Of a stretch of DNA of 64,000 nucleotides, positions 22,690 to 33,871 are shown piece by piece. The notes beneath the pieces are model-generated. The model was given only the letters and a program-made list of their open reading frames with translations, did no database searches and had not been told where the DNA came from. Position 1 is the first letter of the stretch; each line of letters begins with the position of its first letter. Location of the stretch: contig JAFEMH010000333.1 in assembly GCA_022495995.1 (NCBI GenBank), positions 620,001-684,000 of the forward strand. The letters are read 5' to 3'. Origin of the DNA: Adenophora triphylla var. japonica. Lineage: Eukaryota > Streptophyta > Magnoliopsida > Asterales > Campanulaceae. Both the position numbers and the translations under genes were made by a program.

Positions 22690-23545
22690 TGTATGCTAGG
22701 CCGAGGCACTAGACTTAAGAAGGTGGGATCCAAGGAAGGTTCCTTGCTCCCAAATGTTGGGCAAGTGGTTAGGCCGAGGAAATACTCCTCGGCTTTAACT
22801 ATGTCCTCAAGTTACTTAGGCCGAGGAAGGTTTCCTTGGCTGTAAAAGTGTTGTAATCCTGAATCAAAGTGGACTCATGGTAGGGGGTTTGTTAAGCCAT
22901 TAGGCCGAGGAAAGTCCTCGGTCTTGGCTGTTAGTCTCCTGAGTCAAGGTGGACCCCGATCGGAAGTGTTGTAAGCCATCAGGCCAAGGAGGTCCCTTGG
23001 TCTTGGCTGTTTGGTATCCTGAATCAAGGTGGACCCTTGACAGGATGTGTTGTAAGCCATCAGGCAAAGGAGGTCCCTTGGTCTTGGCTGTTTGGTATCC
23101 TGAATCAAGGTGGACCCTTGACAGGATGTGTTGTAAGTCATCAGGCCAAGGAGGTCCCTTGGTCTTGGCTGTTGGTATCCTGAGTCAAGGTGGACCCTTG
23201 ACAGGATGTGTCGTAAGCCATCACGCCAAGGAGGTCCCTTGGTCTTGGCTGTTGGTAGCCTAAGTCAAGGTGGACCCATGATAGGATGTGTTGTAAGCCA
23301 TCAGGCCAAGGAGGTTCCTTGGTCTTGGCTGTTGGTATCCTGAGTCAAGGTGGACCCTTGACAGGATGTGTTGTAAGCCATCGTGCCAAGGAGGTCCCTT
23401 GGTCTTGGCCGTTGGTATCCCGAGTCACGGTGGACCCTTGACAGATGTGTTGTAAGCCATCGTGCCAAGGAGGTCCCTTGGTCTTGGCCGTTAGTCTCCC
23501 GAGTCAAGGTGGACCCTTGACAGGATGTGTTGCATGTAAGAGTCT
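22690..23545. repeat. Stem-loop tandem array between accessory gene and pol of TE-B
   Basis: Units of about 80 bp carry two perfect hairpins each: CCAAGGAGGTCCCTTGG and GTCAAGGTGGACCCTTGAC. The first units (22700-22930) use CCGAGG/CCTCGG arms and the later ones CCAAGG/CCTTGG, so both arms changed together. The array lies where the convergent accessory gene and gag-pol transcripts end. Reading frames here follow the repeat and are not genes. 23546-23783 has no feature beyond the decayed pol 3' end. Confidence 0.85.
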
Positions 23546-23783
23546 GGGATGCGTCCTCATCTTCCGGTGTCCGTATGAAGAGTTGATAGTAGCTTTGCAT
23601 GCTGGAAGAGACTGCTTTCATAAACCGAAATGCGATTACAACTAACCGCAATCCTATCAACTAATCAAAACTAAAAGACAGAAATAAGAAACTAATCTAC
23701 CGTAAAATAAACTAGACTAGTGATAGTATTTTCTAAGGTTGTCGGAGTGCCGGGGATGCTTGAGGTCCTTCCCTCCTTGGTAT

Positions 23784-24743
23784 TTAATCTGTAGGTCCCT
23801 TCTCGAATGACTTGAGTGATGATATAAGGACCTTCCCAATTTGGGGAGAGCTTGTTACGTTCGCCTTTCGTCCAAGAGCTTCAATTTTTCCGAGTACCCA
23901 ATCGCCTACTTGGAATACTCTTCCGATGACCCTCTTATCATGATACGCCTTGGTCCTTTGTTTGTAGTTCACCATCCTCATCTGTGCAGCTAGTCGTTTC
24001 TCATCTATCAGGTCCAGGTCAAGGAGCCTATTGACCTTGTTGACATGCTCATCGTAATGGGAATTTCTCACCGTAGGGATGGCCATCTCTGCTGGTGCCA
24101 TAGCCTCGGAACCGAAGGTTAGTGCGAATGGGGTTTCCCCGGTTGGCCCCCGGGTGGTTGTGCGAACAGCCCATAAGGCTAGGGGAAGTTCGTCCAACCA
24201 TCTACCCTCGCGTCCTTCAAGGTTCTTGGTGAGGGCGGTTAGGACCAGTTTGTTTGCTGCTTCTGCTTGGCCATTGCCTTGTGATCTGCTAACCGAAGAT
24301 TTTGCATGGCGGACTTTTACTCTTCCCAACTCTTTAGTGAATGTTGTGGAGAATTGCAGTCCATGATCAGAGACAATTGTATGTGGAAGGCCGAATCTGC
24401 ACCAGATGTTGTCATGGACAAAGTTGATCGCGTTCTCTTCCGTTATCTTGGCTAATGCCTTGGCTTCTATCCACTTGGAGAAGTAATCAACAGCTACTAT
24501 CACGTACTTGCAATTACCACGGGCGGGAGGGAAGGGTCCGATGATATTGATCCCCCACATATCAAACGGCCACGTAGGTATTACAAGTGTTTGCTCAACT
24601 GCCGGTAGTCTAGGAATGTCAGAGAATTTTTGGCACTTGTCACATTTTCGAACATAGGCGTGCGCGTCTTCCCTCAGGTTTGGCCAATAGTACCCTAGTG
24701 ATATGATTTTGTCAGCTAAGGTTCGCCCCTGTTTCCGCCGCAA
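23784..24743 (-). pseudogene. TE-B integrase
   Basis: Contains CDKC of the zinc region near 24640, the second catalytic Asp in IVSDHGLQFS near 24370 and the Glu in NGQAEAANK near 24270. The first catalytic Asp is changed: the motif reads WGINIIGP near 24550 where the family has D in place of N. The frame is shifted near 24720-24743 relative to the RNase H segment, and again near 23870, so the C-terminus is lost. This integrase should be inactive. Confidence 0.85.
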
Positions 24744-25450
24744 ACACCTTCATGTACTTCTGCCAAGAGGTTCTCAATTTCCTTGGGATAGACACACCTT
24801 AGCAGGGGCTTTGTGAAAGATCTTCGGTAGAGGACTCCATTCATCACCATGAACCTTGGGGACCTCTTTTTGATAAGCTTAGCTCGAGCTTCATCTTCTG
24901 GTAGTTTTTCCTTCTCAATGTGTTCAATGTAGTCATCGATCCAGCATCTATCTTCTCCATCTAAGAGCATGATTTGTAGTCTTTCGTACGCAGGTTCCTC
25001 AGCATAAACCACATAAGGACTGGTCTTAGAGACATCCATGGTAGCCAATTTGGAAAGAACGTCTGCGACTTGGTTATCTTCCCTGCCAATTTGTTTGAGC
25101 TCGAAAAATTCCATCTTCTTCGTCTTATCTAGGACCAGGTCTCTATACTTGGCAAGGGTGGGGTCTTGGGTATTATACTCTCCCTTTACTTGTTTGACAA
25201 CGAGTTGGGAGTCGCAGAAGGCCGCCACCCTAGTCGCTCCATAGAAGGAGGCTAATTCTATGCCAAATATTAGAGCTTCATATTCCGCTTGATTATTGGA
25301 GGCAGGGAACTTGAAACGGATGGCGTCTTGCGTAGTATATTCTCCTTCCGGGCTTGCTAGCACAATTCCAGCTCCGCTTCTGTCTTTGGTGGCTGATCCG
25401 TCCGTATACAGGATCCAACAGTTGGATGGGAGTTCAAGGAAGGCAGTCAC
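24716..25450 (-). pseudogene. TE-B archaeal-type RNase H and integrase N-terminus
   Basis: Carries YTDGSATKDRSGAGIVL, the Glu in NNQAEYEAL, FCDSQLVVKQV and GREDNQVAD, giving the full set of acidic residues of an archaeal-type RNase H. It runs on into the integrase zinc region (EVHEGVCGGN) before a frameshift. Its upstream end is fused to the inverted RT fragment at 25441-25570, which replaces the linker from the first RNase H. Confidence 0.85.
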
Positions 25451-25570
25451 GTTCCCGACCTACAAGAGACAATTCACAACCTCCGAGCTAATAACATGAA
25501 GCTAAATCCGAGCAAGTGCGTGTTTGGAGTAACAGCCGAAAAGTTCCTAGGCTTCATGGTATCTCAAAGG
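25441..25570 (+). repeat. Inverted 130-bp copy of an RT segment inside TE-B pol
   Basis: The plus strand reads RT coding sequence (NNMKLNPSKCVFGV, then FLGFMVSQR) although pol is on the minus strand. It is the reverse complement of 26171-26300 with two mismatches by eye. The first RNase H frame resumes at 25571. Confidence 0.93.
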
Positions 25571-26731
25571 CTGTGCCAGGAGGGTCTTCCTTGGTTGGTA
25601 AGTGATATCGAACTCAGTGAGAGCGATGGATCAGTTAAGGAGACGCCCGGAGCCGTCCAACTTATGTAGTATCTTCTTCAATGGTTCATTTGTGTACACG
25701 GTGATAGGATGTGCAGAAAAATAAGCACGTAGCTTCCTTGATGCAATGACTAGTGCGTACGCTATCTTCTCCACATTGAAGTATTTGCTTTCCACGTCAG
25801 ATAGTGCCTTAGAGACATAGTAGACAGGCTTTTGAATTCCTTCGTCATTTCGAACTAGGACAGCTGCGACAGCATGATCAGTGGCAGCTAGGAAGACGTA
25901 CAGCATCTCACCGGTAGTCGGACTGCTAAGCAAGGGAGGGGAACCCAAGTACTCCTTCAACCGGAGGAATGCTTCAGAGCATTCAGGAGTCCAGGAGAAG
26001 CTCTTGGTACCCTTCAATACCTTGAAGAAAGGCAGTGACTTTTCGGCGGATTTGGCGATGAATCTTCCAAGTGCTGCGATTCTTCCATTAAGTCTTTGAA
26101 CCTCCTTGATGGTGGTAGGTTCCTTCATGTCAACGAGCGCCTTGATTTTTTCGGGGTTTGCTTCAATCCCCCTTTGAGATACCATGAAGCCTAGGAACTT
26201 TCCGGCTGTTACTCCAAACACGCACTTGCTCGGATTTAGCTTCATGTTATTAGCTCGAAGGTTGTGAATTGTCTCTTGTAGGTCGGGAACGTGACTGCCT
26301 TCCTTGGTCTTTATGACCATGTCATCAATATAAGCTTCCATGTTGCGACCTATTTGGCTTGCAAAAACTCGATTCACCATTCGCTGGTATGTAGCACCCG
26401 CGTTCTTGAGCCCAAAAGGCATCATGATGTAACAGTAATTACCCCCAGGTGTTTGGAAGGCCGTCTTCTCAATGTCCTCTTCCGCCATTTTTATCTGATG
26501 ATAGCCTGAATAGGCATCTAGGAAGCTGAGAGTTTGATGTCCAGCGATGGAATCAACCAACTTGTCAATTCTAGGAAGAGGATAGCTGTCCTTGGGGCAG
26601 GCTTTGTTTAGATCAGTAAAGTCTATGCACATGCGCCATTTCCCATTTTGCTTCTTCACCATAACTACATTGGCCAACCAAACGGGGTACTTAACTTCAC
26701 GAATTATTCCGGCACTAAGTAATTTCTGCAC
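25571..26731 (-). pseudogene. TE-B reverse transcriptase and first RNase H
   Basis: RT blocks are complete: NGKWRMCIDF, CPKDSYPLPRID, MMPFGLKNAGATYQRMVN, the catalytic AYIDDMVIK near 26320-26345, and KFLGFMVSQRGIEAN. The RNase H module follows (KPVYYVSKAL ... SGRLLN). A TGA at 25631-25633 replaces the conserved Trp after LLN. Upstream it is cut from the protease segment by the TAA at 26735-26737 in the same frame. Confidence 0.88.
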
Positions 26732-26734
26732 TTC

Positions 26735-28720
26735 TTATTTTATAGCTTCCTCCTTGTCCCTTGCAAAATTTCTCCTTGTCTGGGAGATAGTCTTTGCCAA
26801 AGGATCAACTTCAAGGCGGTGGTGAGCTACTTCTTCATTGACCCCCCTCATATCTTCGACTCTCCAAGCAAAGACGTCGAGACTGCTTTTTAAGAGGAGG
26901 ATGATTTTTTCTTTCTCTTCTGGAGATAGTTGGCCCCCGAGCTTGATTTTTTGTTCAGGATAATCAGGATTGATGACTATCTCTTCCAGTTCACAACGAG
27001 GCTTCATTTCAAGACCGTCACGGAATTCTAGAGACTCGATGATGATTTCTCTAATTCTTCTCCCTTCATTGTCATTCACGTTGAGGCCCTCTTCCTCCAT
27101 AAGTTTATCAACATCTGGGAGACTGACCTTCTCTAGGTCGTGGTTGGCCCCCGATTTCTGGCCGTTGAAGAGAACAGGGTCTTCTTCTGATATGGACTGA
27201 ATTATGCCTAGGTCATCTGCAATTTCTTGGACCATAGGGTCTTCCTCAGGTACAGATAGGAATATGCCTTGGTCATCTGCAATTTCTTGGACCATAGGCT
27301 CTTCCCCCTCCGCAGGCACTTCACGAATATAGCTCATTCTGGAGCTAGTTTCAGTGGTTTTCTGAGACTTGGAGATCTTAATATTTTCCTCGGGGGTATC
27401 TATCTCCACACTCTTGGATTTCTTTCTGCTCTTCACGACATGTTCCAAGAAGTCCTTGGGGGTGGCCCTCACGCATCCAATCCCTGCCCGAGTGGGGAAT
27501 TTAACTCGTTGGTGGGGAAGTGAGGCCACCAGCCCAAGTTTGGCTTGACTTGGAATGCCTATGATCGCATGGTAATCACTAGTCAAATCCATGACTACAA
27601 AATTGACTGTGGCTTTGGCTAGGAAGGGATGATCACCGACTTCGAGTTCCAGCTCCACAGTTCCCTTGGCTCCAACTTTGTGATTGGTGAATCCTTCTTG
27701 CCTTCCATGGTAGGGTTCCAACATGGTGTCTTTCAAGCCCATCTGTTGGAAGGCTGAGTAATACAGGATGTCACGAGAGGCCCCCGTGTCAACAAGAAGT
27801 CTTTCGGATTCAACGTTGTCTATTCGGCCCTTTATCACCAAGGGTTGTTCACGAGCTGCTCGGCTTCCAGCTAACTCATTAGGAGAGAAACTAATGACAT
27901 CTTCCGCTTTATGGATCCAAGCAGGAACATGATACACTTTGCTCAGCTCGTGGATCTGGTCCCTTAGTTTTCTGGTAGATGTTACCTCTTCCCGTATCAC
28001 ATGCAACTTGGCCCTAGGAGGCCTTCGGTCTTCATCCTCGCTTTTGTCGTCATCTTCACTTTCCTCTTCCTTTCGCTTCCGCTTGTTATCTTTTTTCATA
28101 ACATAACGGTCTAACTTTCCCTCGTCGACCCATTTTTGGATTATTTTCTTGAGGGCCCAACAACCATCAGTGGTGTGCCCGTTGTCTTTATGAAAATCAC
28201 AGTATTTGTTCATGTTACGAGGGAATTTTGGCTTGTCGGTCATTGGTTGAGGTGGAGGAAGGTTGACCAGCTGCATGATTTCAGAAATGGGCTTAGTAAG
28301 AGGAGTGAACTCAAGCTTCTCCGTACTCCTTGTTTTGTTTTTCCCTTTGGATCCCTTGCCATTTCCATTACTATTCTGGCGGTTTCCTGTCGCCTCTGTT
28401 TCTGTCTTGTCAGCTCCCCTCTTCTTTGTTTTATCCTCAGCCATGGAAATGGCATAAGCTACCTTGTATAGCTCGGACTTTGTTTGAGGTTCCCTGGCTG
28501 AGAGTTCATAAACGAGGGGACCAGATTTTAAGCCGGAATTGAAACAAACAATAACTTCCCTGTCAGTGAGGCTTTCTTCAACCTGGTCCGCCATTTTTCG
28601 GAACCGATTATAATAGCTGAGGGTGGTCTCTCCCTTTCCCTGCTCAATGTTGGCCAAGTCAGCCAGTCTTATCTTCCTCTTACCAGCAGTAGCAAAGTGG
28701 TCCAAGAACATTCTCCTCAT
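26735..28720 (-). pseudogene. TE-B gag C-terminus, protease and RT N-terminus
   Basis: A 661-residue open frame. From the N-terminus: gag core remainder (MADQVEESLTDREVIVCFN), a zinc-knuckle-like segment (KYCDFHKDNGHTTDGC near 28190), and a Lys/Glu/Asp linker. The aspartic protease follows with an intact LLVDTGASRD near 27780-27810, then the DVFAW segment that starts RT near 26850. It begins where a one-base frameshift breaks gag and ends at an in-frame TAA. Gag and pol appear to have been one frame originally. Confidence 0.85.
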
Positions 28721-29955
28721 GCCTCTCCAGCAATCGATGCTACCTCTTTTAAGCTCACGGAACCAGGTGAAGTCATTCCAGAGAAGGTGCTCGCGAAAGC
28801 TTTACAGAGCAGGTCATCAGCAGTGGTGAGGAGATTCATAGTTTGTTCAAAACTCTGCACATGGTCTTTTGCATCAGTAGTGCCATTGTATTTTTCAAAA
28901 TTAGGAAGCTTGAGGTGGGGATTAGGTGGAGCTGCAGTTATCCTCAAAGAGAATGGACGTGTTGCCCAGTCGTAATCATCGTCATTAAACTTCTTTCCCC
29001 TCTCCATGTCATCCAGTCTTTGCTTCAACAGCTCCCATTGCTTGGTTTCCACTCCCTTGTCACTGCTTGAGCGGGTGCTTCGTTGGGAGCTTCTAACGGA
29101 TTTATCCTTGGGGCGATCATTGACCCTACTGTGCTCCGCGTCATGTCGGTGGCTGTCCCGTTTGGAAGGAGCTCTGTCACGCCTTAATTCCAGGTCTTGA
29201 CCGCCAAGTATCATTCTGTACGGCTCTGGTGTCCTTGGTCTTGCAAATTCTCGATGCCGAGGACGAGGAGAATCCGGTCGACGAAGTCGAGGAGAATTTG
29301 GTCGACGAGATCGAGGTGGCGTGGGACGTTTAGGTGCCATGACAAGACGAGCAGGAGATAGTCGTCTGTTCAAGCTGAGTCTCGTTCTTAGGTCCCTGGA
29401 GTTTACTTCCTCTTCCCTAGGAGTTAAGTGGCTTCTCAAGTCGACTACTGGAGCTCTCTGCTTACTGTTGTGCCAAGGATGAGGAGAATCCCTGGGGGTT
29501 GGCATTGGTAGGTCTCTGGTCTTGAGGGGAGGTTGTTGCTCATCCCGTCCCTTTTCGAGGGGTTGCCCACGAGATGGCCTAATAAATTCAGCCATGGAAT
29601 GCTCTGGGTCTAATTGCAAGAGAGCGGCTGTGTTTCATACATTCTTTGTAATGTCTCCATTTGCTTATGCAACAAAGAGCGTCGGTCAATGGGTTGACTT
29701 CCTCCAGCCTGACCGGCGTCGGCATTCTTTGTTTTCTTCCTTCCCACTTGCTTTCCACGAGCACGAGTGGGACGAGGAAGCTCAGCGCCTTCTCCCTCGG
29801 CATTCACCTGACCCTTGGAACGAAGGGTCATGAAGAGGGAGGAGGGGCATCCACTGAGGTAGAGGAGGAGGAGGAGGCAGTTCCTTGGCTCCTGTGTTCG
29901 CCCCATTCACCTGGGTTGGGTCCTCAGCCGTAACACTTGTAAACTGTCCGTCCAT
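28717..29955 (-). pseudogene. TE-B gag N-terminal half
   Basis: The probable start is ATG at 29953-29955 (MDGQFTSVTAEDP). A Pro/Arg/Ser-rich region (29000-29600) precedes the gag core (NFEKYNGTTDAKDHVQSFEQ, then LLCKAFASTF). One missing base near 28783 shifts the frame before the core ends. Two further frame changes near 29625 and 29780-29830 break the N-terminal part. Non-coding leader fills 29956-30298. Confidence 0.75.
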
Positions 29956-30298
29956 TGTAAGCCAACAGCAAATTACCAAGTGTAAATTTTCCAAAAATCA
30001 CAATTTCAATAGAACCAAATTTATGGCCAAAATTAGGGCAAATTTTGACCACAAACAAACAACTAATTGTGATTTTTTCAAAACAGAAGGATGCAAGCCA
30101 ATCTGGAGCGAAACTGCACGCTAAAAAGGCCTCCAAACGGAATCTGGGCAAAATCCGGTTGAAGTTTGCAAATTCCGGCGGTTTCAAGAACAGAGTCTCA
30201 ATGATCCAAAAATTCCGTTCACAGAAAGAAAAATTCCGGCAAGAAAATTGGCTTTTAGCGAGCGTTTTCCAGGCCAAACAAAGGGTGTTTGAATCGAT

Positions 30299-30316
30299 TT
30301 CCCGGCAATGGAACCA
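30299..30316 (-). other. TE-B primer-binding site (tRNA-Glu-like)
   Basis: Minus strand reads TGGTTCCATTGCCGGGAA two bases from the 5' LTR. The plus-strand context TCCCGGCAATGGAACCA resembles a plant tRNA-Glu 3' end with one mismatch. The tRNA identity rests on memory. Confidence 0.65.
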
Positions 30317-30318
30317 AT

Positions 30319-31076
30319 TGATGAAGCCAAAATCGTCAAAACAGCCCAAATCCAAGCGATGATTGCTCCGGTGATTGCAAGGCCTGAAAATAAGAGAAAA
30401 CACGTAAACTAAGCCGGGGCGGATCCGGCTAAAGGCCCTCCGGCATGAGAGTAAGTTCACGGTTTGTATATGAGAAAACAAATGGACAGAGTTTTCCCAA
30501 TGTAAAAAGTAACGTACCTAATAATGAGCCATAGGGCTTGTATTTATAGGGATGGATTGATAGAATCCATGTTGAAATAAACTTGTGAAGAGATAAGATG
30601 TAATCCTAAGAGAATTACATCTGTTAAGGAGTCATTGTTTGACTTGGATTGGTGTAGTTGGTTACAATCCTGATTGAATCATGAATGTGTAATCCTTGTT
30701 GTATAAGGACTGTATATCCTGCTAGCCGGAACGCCGAGGAACACAAATGTTTTACCTCGGCCTTGGAAAATAGACCGAGGTAAATGATTCTGCTTCCTCG
30801 TCATTTGGAGATTGGCCGGCATGGAGATATGCCGGGGTAAATGATTTTGTTTCCTCGTCATGGTGATGAAATGCCGAGGTAAGAACTTTTCTTTCCTCGT
30901 CACTTGCTGCATAACGGCCCAAGCATGTTGACATAAGGCCGAGATAAACGTTCCTCGTCATACAAGGAAGACCTTACTCGGCCCTGATACTTGGTCATTT
31001 AGATAATATTCATGGCCCAATTCAATTAGGCCCAGCTTGAGCAAACCCATATTCGTATCTCGGTTTATACTGTTCA
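30319..31076 (-). repeat. TE-B 5' LTR (right)
   Basis: Starts TGATGAAGCC and ends ACTGTTCA, followed by the target duplication AATTT at 31077-31081. A minus-strand TATA box is at 30541-30548. Confidence 0.95.
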
Positions 31077-31081
31077 AATTT

Positions 31082-31109
31082 AAAGGTCCAAAATTTTTGG
31101 GTTCTTACA
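31082..31109 (-). repeat. TE-G 5' LTR, outer 28 bases
   Basis: On the minus strand it starts TGTAAGAACCCAAAAATTTT. It continues the LTR interrupted at 18171 and ends at the TE-G outer boundary, after which F sequence begins (CATTG). Confidence 0.8.
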
Positions 31110-32715
31110 CATTGAGCCTGCGAATGTTGGTGCACCCTTGGGCGGTGCTAATGAAGATGCCTTCAAGGAGGCTAGTGAAGGATTGGTGTGGTCCTGCTTA
31201 GTTGATGCCGATGAGGTTTGGGTAGCTGGGCAGGAGTCGATCGGAGGGAAAAAGAATGAGGAATGAGCAAAGTTCTATCCCCAAGGAACTTCCATCAAAG
31301 AGGACAAACTCAACACTCCCCCTTGTACAATCTTCTGCTACTTCCACTGCCCCTCCTCCTTGTCTTACATATGCTCAAGCCGATGAATTGGCTGACAAAT
31401 TCAGTGAGGTCATTGTCTTAAAAGGAATGAAAGTGCTTTCTCAGAAGGGCCCCAAATTGAGGTAGGTCATCATATTATCCACCGAGCAGTTGATGATGAG
31501 TTGCTCGATATGCTTATGAAGAAGAACCCCGACCACAAACACATTGCGAACATAAATGGGCTATTTTTGTGCTAGGTATGACTGATAATTTTTTTCTTGT
31601 ACAGAGTTATGATAAAATTTCATCTTTGTGAACCTCCTTTTATTTATAGCTTGCCTCTGTCTCTCAATATGTGTTGTTGAAGTGCAAGGCCTCCTTGGAG
31701 CAATGGCAAAAGTTTGAGAGGCGGGTGCAGGAAGATAAGACCGACCTAGCCAAGGCCGTGGAGCTTCTGAAGTCCATGAAAGAGCAGGTTCAAGTGGCCA
31801 ACGTGGCATTCACCACAACGGAGCAGGGCCGGCTATAAGGGTGTGCAAGAGGTTCCTCCGCTCCGGGCCCCAAATTTTAGAGGGCCCCCATTTTATCTAG
31901 GTACATTAGGTATATAGCTTTCAAAAAAAATTATGTTGTGCGAAAAGTAATGATCAATGTAATAAATTATTTTTGAATTTTAATACTTAATTTTGTAAAA
32001 CTTTAATATTTATATAAAAACACTTATATATACATATTATATTTTTTGTATTAATTTTTAAACATTATGGGCCCAATATTCACATTTCGCACAGGGCCCC
32101 AATAATTATTGAGACGGGCCTGCAACGGAGAAAGCCGAGGAGCGGGCTAAGACCGAATTGAAGGTGGTCCAAGAGAAGGTGACAATGCTTAAGTTTGAGA
32201 GGGAGGAGCTGGCAACTGGCAATGAGAGGTTGGAAGGTGTGGTCGATCAAGCCAATGCTCGATACAAAAAGTTGGTAGAGAGCATCCCTGGAAAAAATCT
32301 TCAATGGGAATAAGAGGCATTTGATTAGTATAAGGCAGGCCCGAAGTTCAAGAAGGATTTGGCTGCCAAGACGTCTAGTGTTTATGTCGATGGCTATTAG
32401 CACTTGGCAAGGAGAGTCAAAGTTGATCCCATTATCAATGCCGACCTTGGAGTGCTTGCTCGCCTGATTCTCAAGGATGCTTATGATGATGAAGCTAGGG
32501 CCGACCACTCCCTGATGCCTTATTCTGAAAATGCCTTGAAAATCATTGTTGCCCGTGATGCTATAGTTGGTCGTCCGGCATGGCCCTTTACTCCCTTAGA
32601 CCCAATAATATTCACGTTCTCATGGAGCTGAAGTCGAGGAAGAGGATCTATTCCTTGCCCTCAACCAACCATAATTATTTTAACTTCTTTGTTTGGATGT
32701 AATAAACAAGTTTCC
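31110..32715 (+). pseudogene. F: decayed accessory-gene fragment, C-terminal half
   Basis: Homologous to the C-terminal half of the TE-B accessory gene. Matches include YAQADELADKFSE (TE-B EADELAKSMS), LASVSQYVLLKCK after an intron ending TTTATAG near 31650, and HLARRVKVDP ... LILKDAYDDEARADHSLMPYSENALKI at 32400-32560. Stops at 32311-32313 and 32398-32400 and a 299-bp insertion break it. TE-G bounds it on the left and the TE-E LTR on the right, with TTTCC at 32711-32715 as a possible TE-E target duplication copy. Confidence 0.8.
31824..32122. mobile_element. hAT-type MITE, 299 bp
   Basis: Flanked by a perfect 8-bp duplication, CAACGGAG, at 31816-31823 and 32123-32130; 8 bp is diagnostic of hAT elements. 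The ends are CAGGGCCGGCT and, on the other strand, CAGGCCCGTCT, forming short imperfect inverted repeats. The interior is A/T-rich with GGGCCCC blocks near both ends and has no coding capacity. Confidence 0.93.
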
Positions 32716-33374
32716 TGATGTCACAAGAAACGTGTTAATCAGCCTGTATCCAGCAATCAGGACTGATTTCCTAACTTTTGACCTGAAACAAAGAACCCAC
32801 GACTAGCCGGAATGGTCTCCTGCTTAAACCCTCGGGTGTGAGAGTAAGTATGGTGTATAAGCGTGTATAAATTATAATGAACAAGATGTATTCAGAATAA
32901 CAAATAGTAATTACCTTTAAACCGTTGATGTTGTGAAGTATTTATAGGCTCTGATATGAGTTATAATTGTAGTAGGATTGTATGAAATCCCTAGAATCAC
33001 GGATAGGATCGTGTACGAGATCACATACGTAAATAACTCCTGATTTGTAGGAATTCTGTTATGGAAAATAATGTAGGTACGTTATGACTCTGTAGGTCGA
33101 CGTACGCTTTGTAGGTCGAGGTCGCCTGCATGGGTCCAGGTCGACCTGACTGAAAGATATAGCCGGATAATACCCGTGTGAAATATGGATCATATGTCGG
33201 ACAAAGCTAGGTCGGGACCAATGATGGTCGGACAATGAGTTAGGTCGACTGATCTTTGTGCTAGGCCGTGGGCCATGTAATTACTGGGCCGACCCACTAA
33301 GGATGTGGTGGCAATAATGTCTGAATAGTTGGGCTTTGTATGTTGGGCCTAGCCCGTCACTTTTATTCTGTTCA
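32716..33374 (-). repeat. TE-E 3' LTR
   Basis: TGATGTCACAAG ... TCTGTTCA. Collinear with the TE-A LTR at 6633-7226, with many scattered differences and about 65 extra bases near the right end. A TATA box (minus) is at 32939-32946. The minus-strand polypurine tract AAGTTGGGGGCCAC follows at 33375-33388. Confidence 0.85.
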
Positions 33375-33871
33375 GTGGCCCCCAACTTTCTGAGTTGACT
33401 TTGTTGTCCAGGAAGTTATAAGAATTTTGATTAAGACTTGGGTAGATCGTAGCTAGATGCTCGAACCGATAGATAGTCGACCATGATGACGTGGCCCAAT
33501 CTTGACCATAGATGGATTTGACAGCCAGATCTCTGTTGAAGCACCACAATGATGAGAAAATACGGCGTTTTGGACAACTGCTTGGAAAACTGTGTCGGCA
33601 TTAATTGGGAGGATTGAATCGTTTGAAATCCCAAAACCTTTCCAATTCAATTTAGGAAAGGTATAAAAGGAAAATCCTTTTCTTTTTCGTACTTTACAAC
33701 TCTCAAATCTTGGATATACCCAGCAAGACACGCAGCAAAGTGAACGTAATCTCCAGAGTAATCAAGTCTTTGTTTTACCATCAGAAACCCACTTTCGTCG
33801 AATTAAACAAGGTACCCCTCTATTTCTTCGCTTTTAGGTTTAATTTCTGTGTTTCCTTTCAATTCCGCCAT

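Larger units (their letters stand above)
18172..31076 (-). mobile_element. TE-B: full-length, recent Tat-type Ty3/gypsy retrotransposon with antisense accessory gene
   Basis: 12.9 kb with LTRs of 758 bp each and the target duplication AATTT at 18167-18171 and 31077-31081. By eye the LTRs differ at five positions, so insertion is recent. The minus strand carries gag-protease-RT-RNase H-archaeal RNase H-integrase; the plus strand carries a spliced accessory gene next to the 3' LTR. It sits inside the LTR of TE-G. Gag-pol has at least six disabling lesions, while most of the accessory gene is open. Confidence 0.95.

Noticed and set aside
22944..23660. Reading frames on both strands in the TE-B spacer
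   Set aside because: They repeat with the ~80-bp unit and show no domain.
30299..30316. A tRNA gene fragment
   Set aside because: The match to a tRNA 3' end is the retrotransposon primer-binding site next to the LTR.
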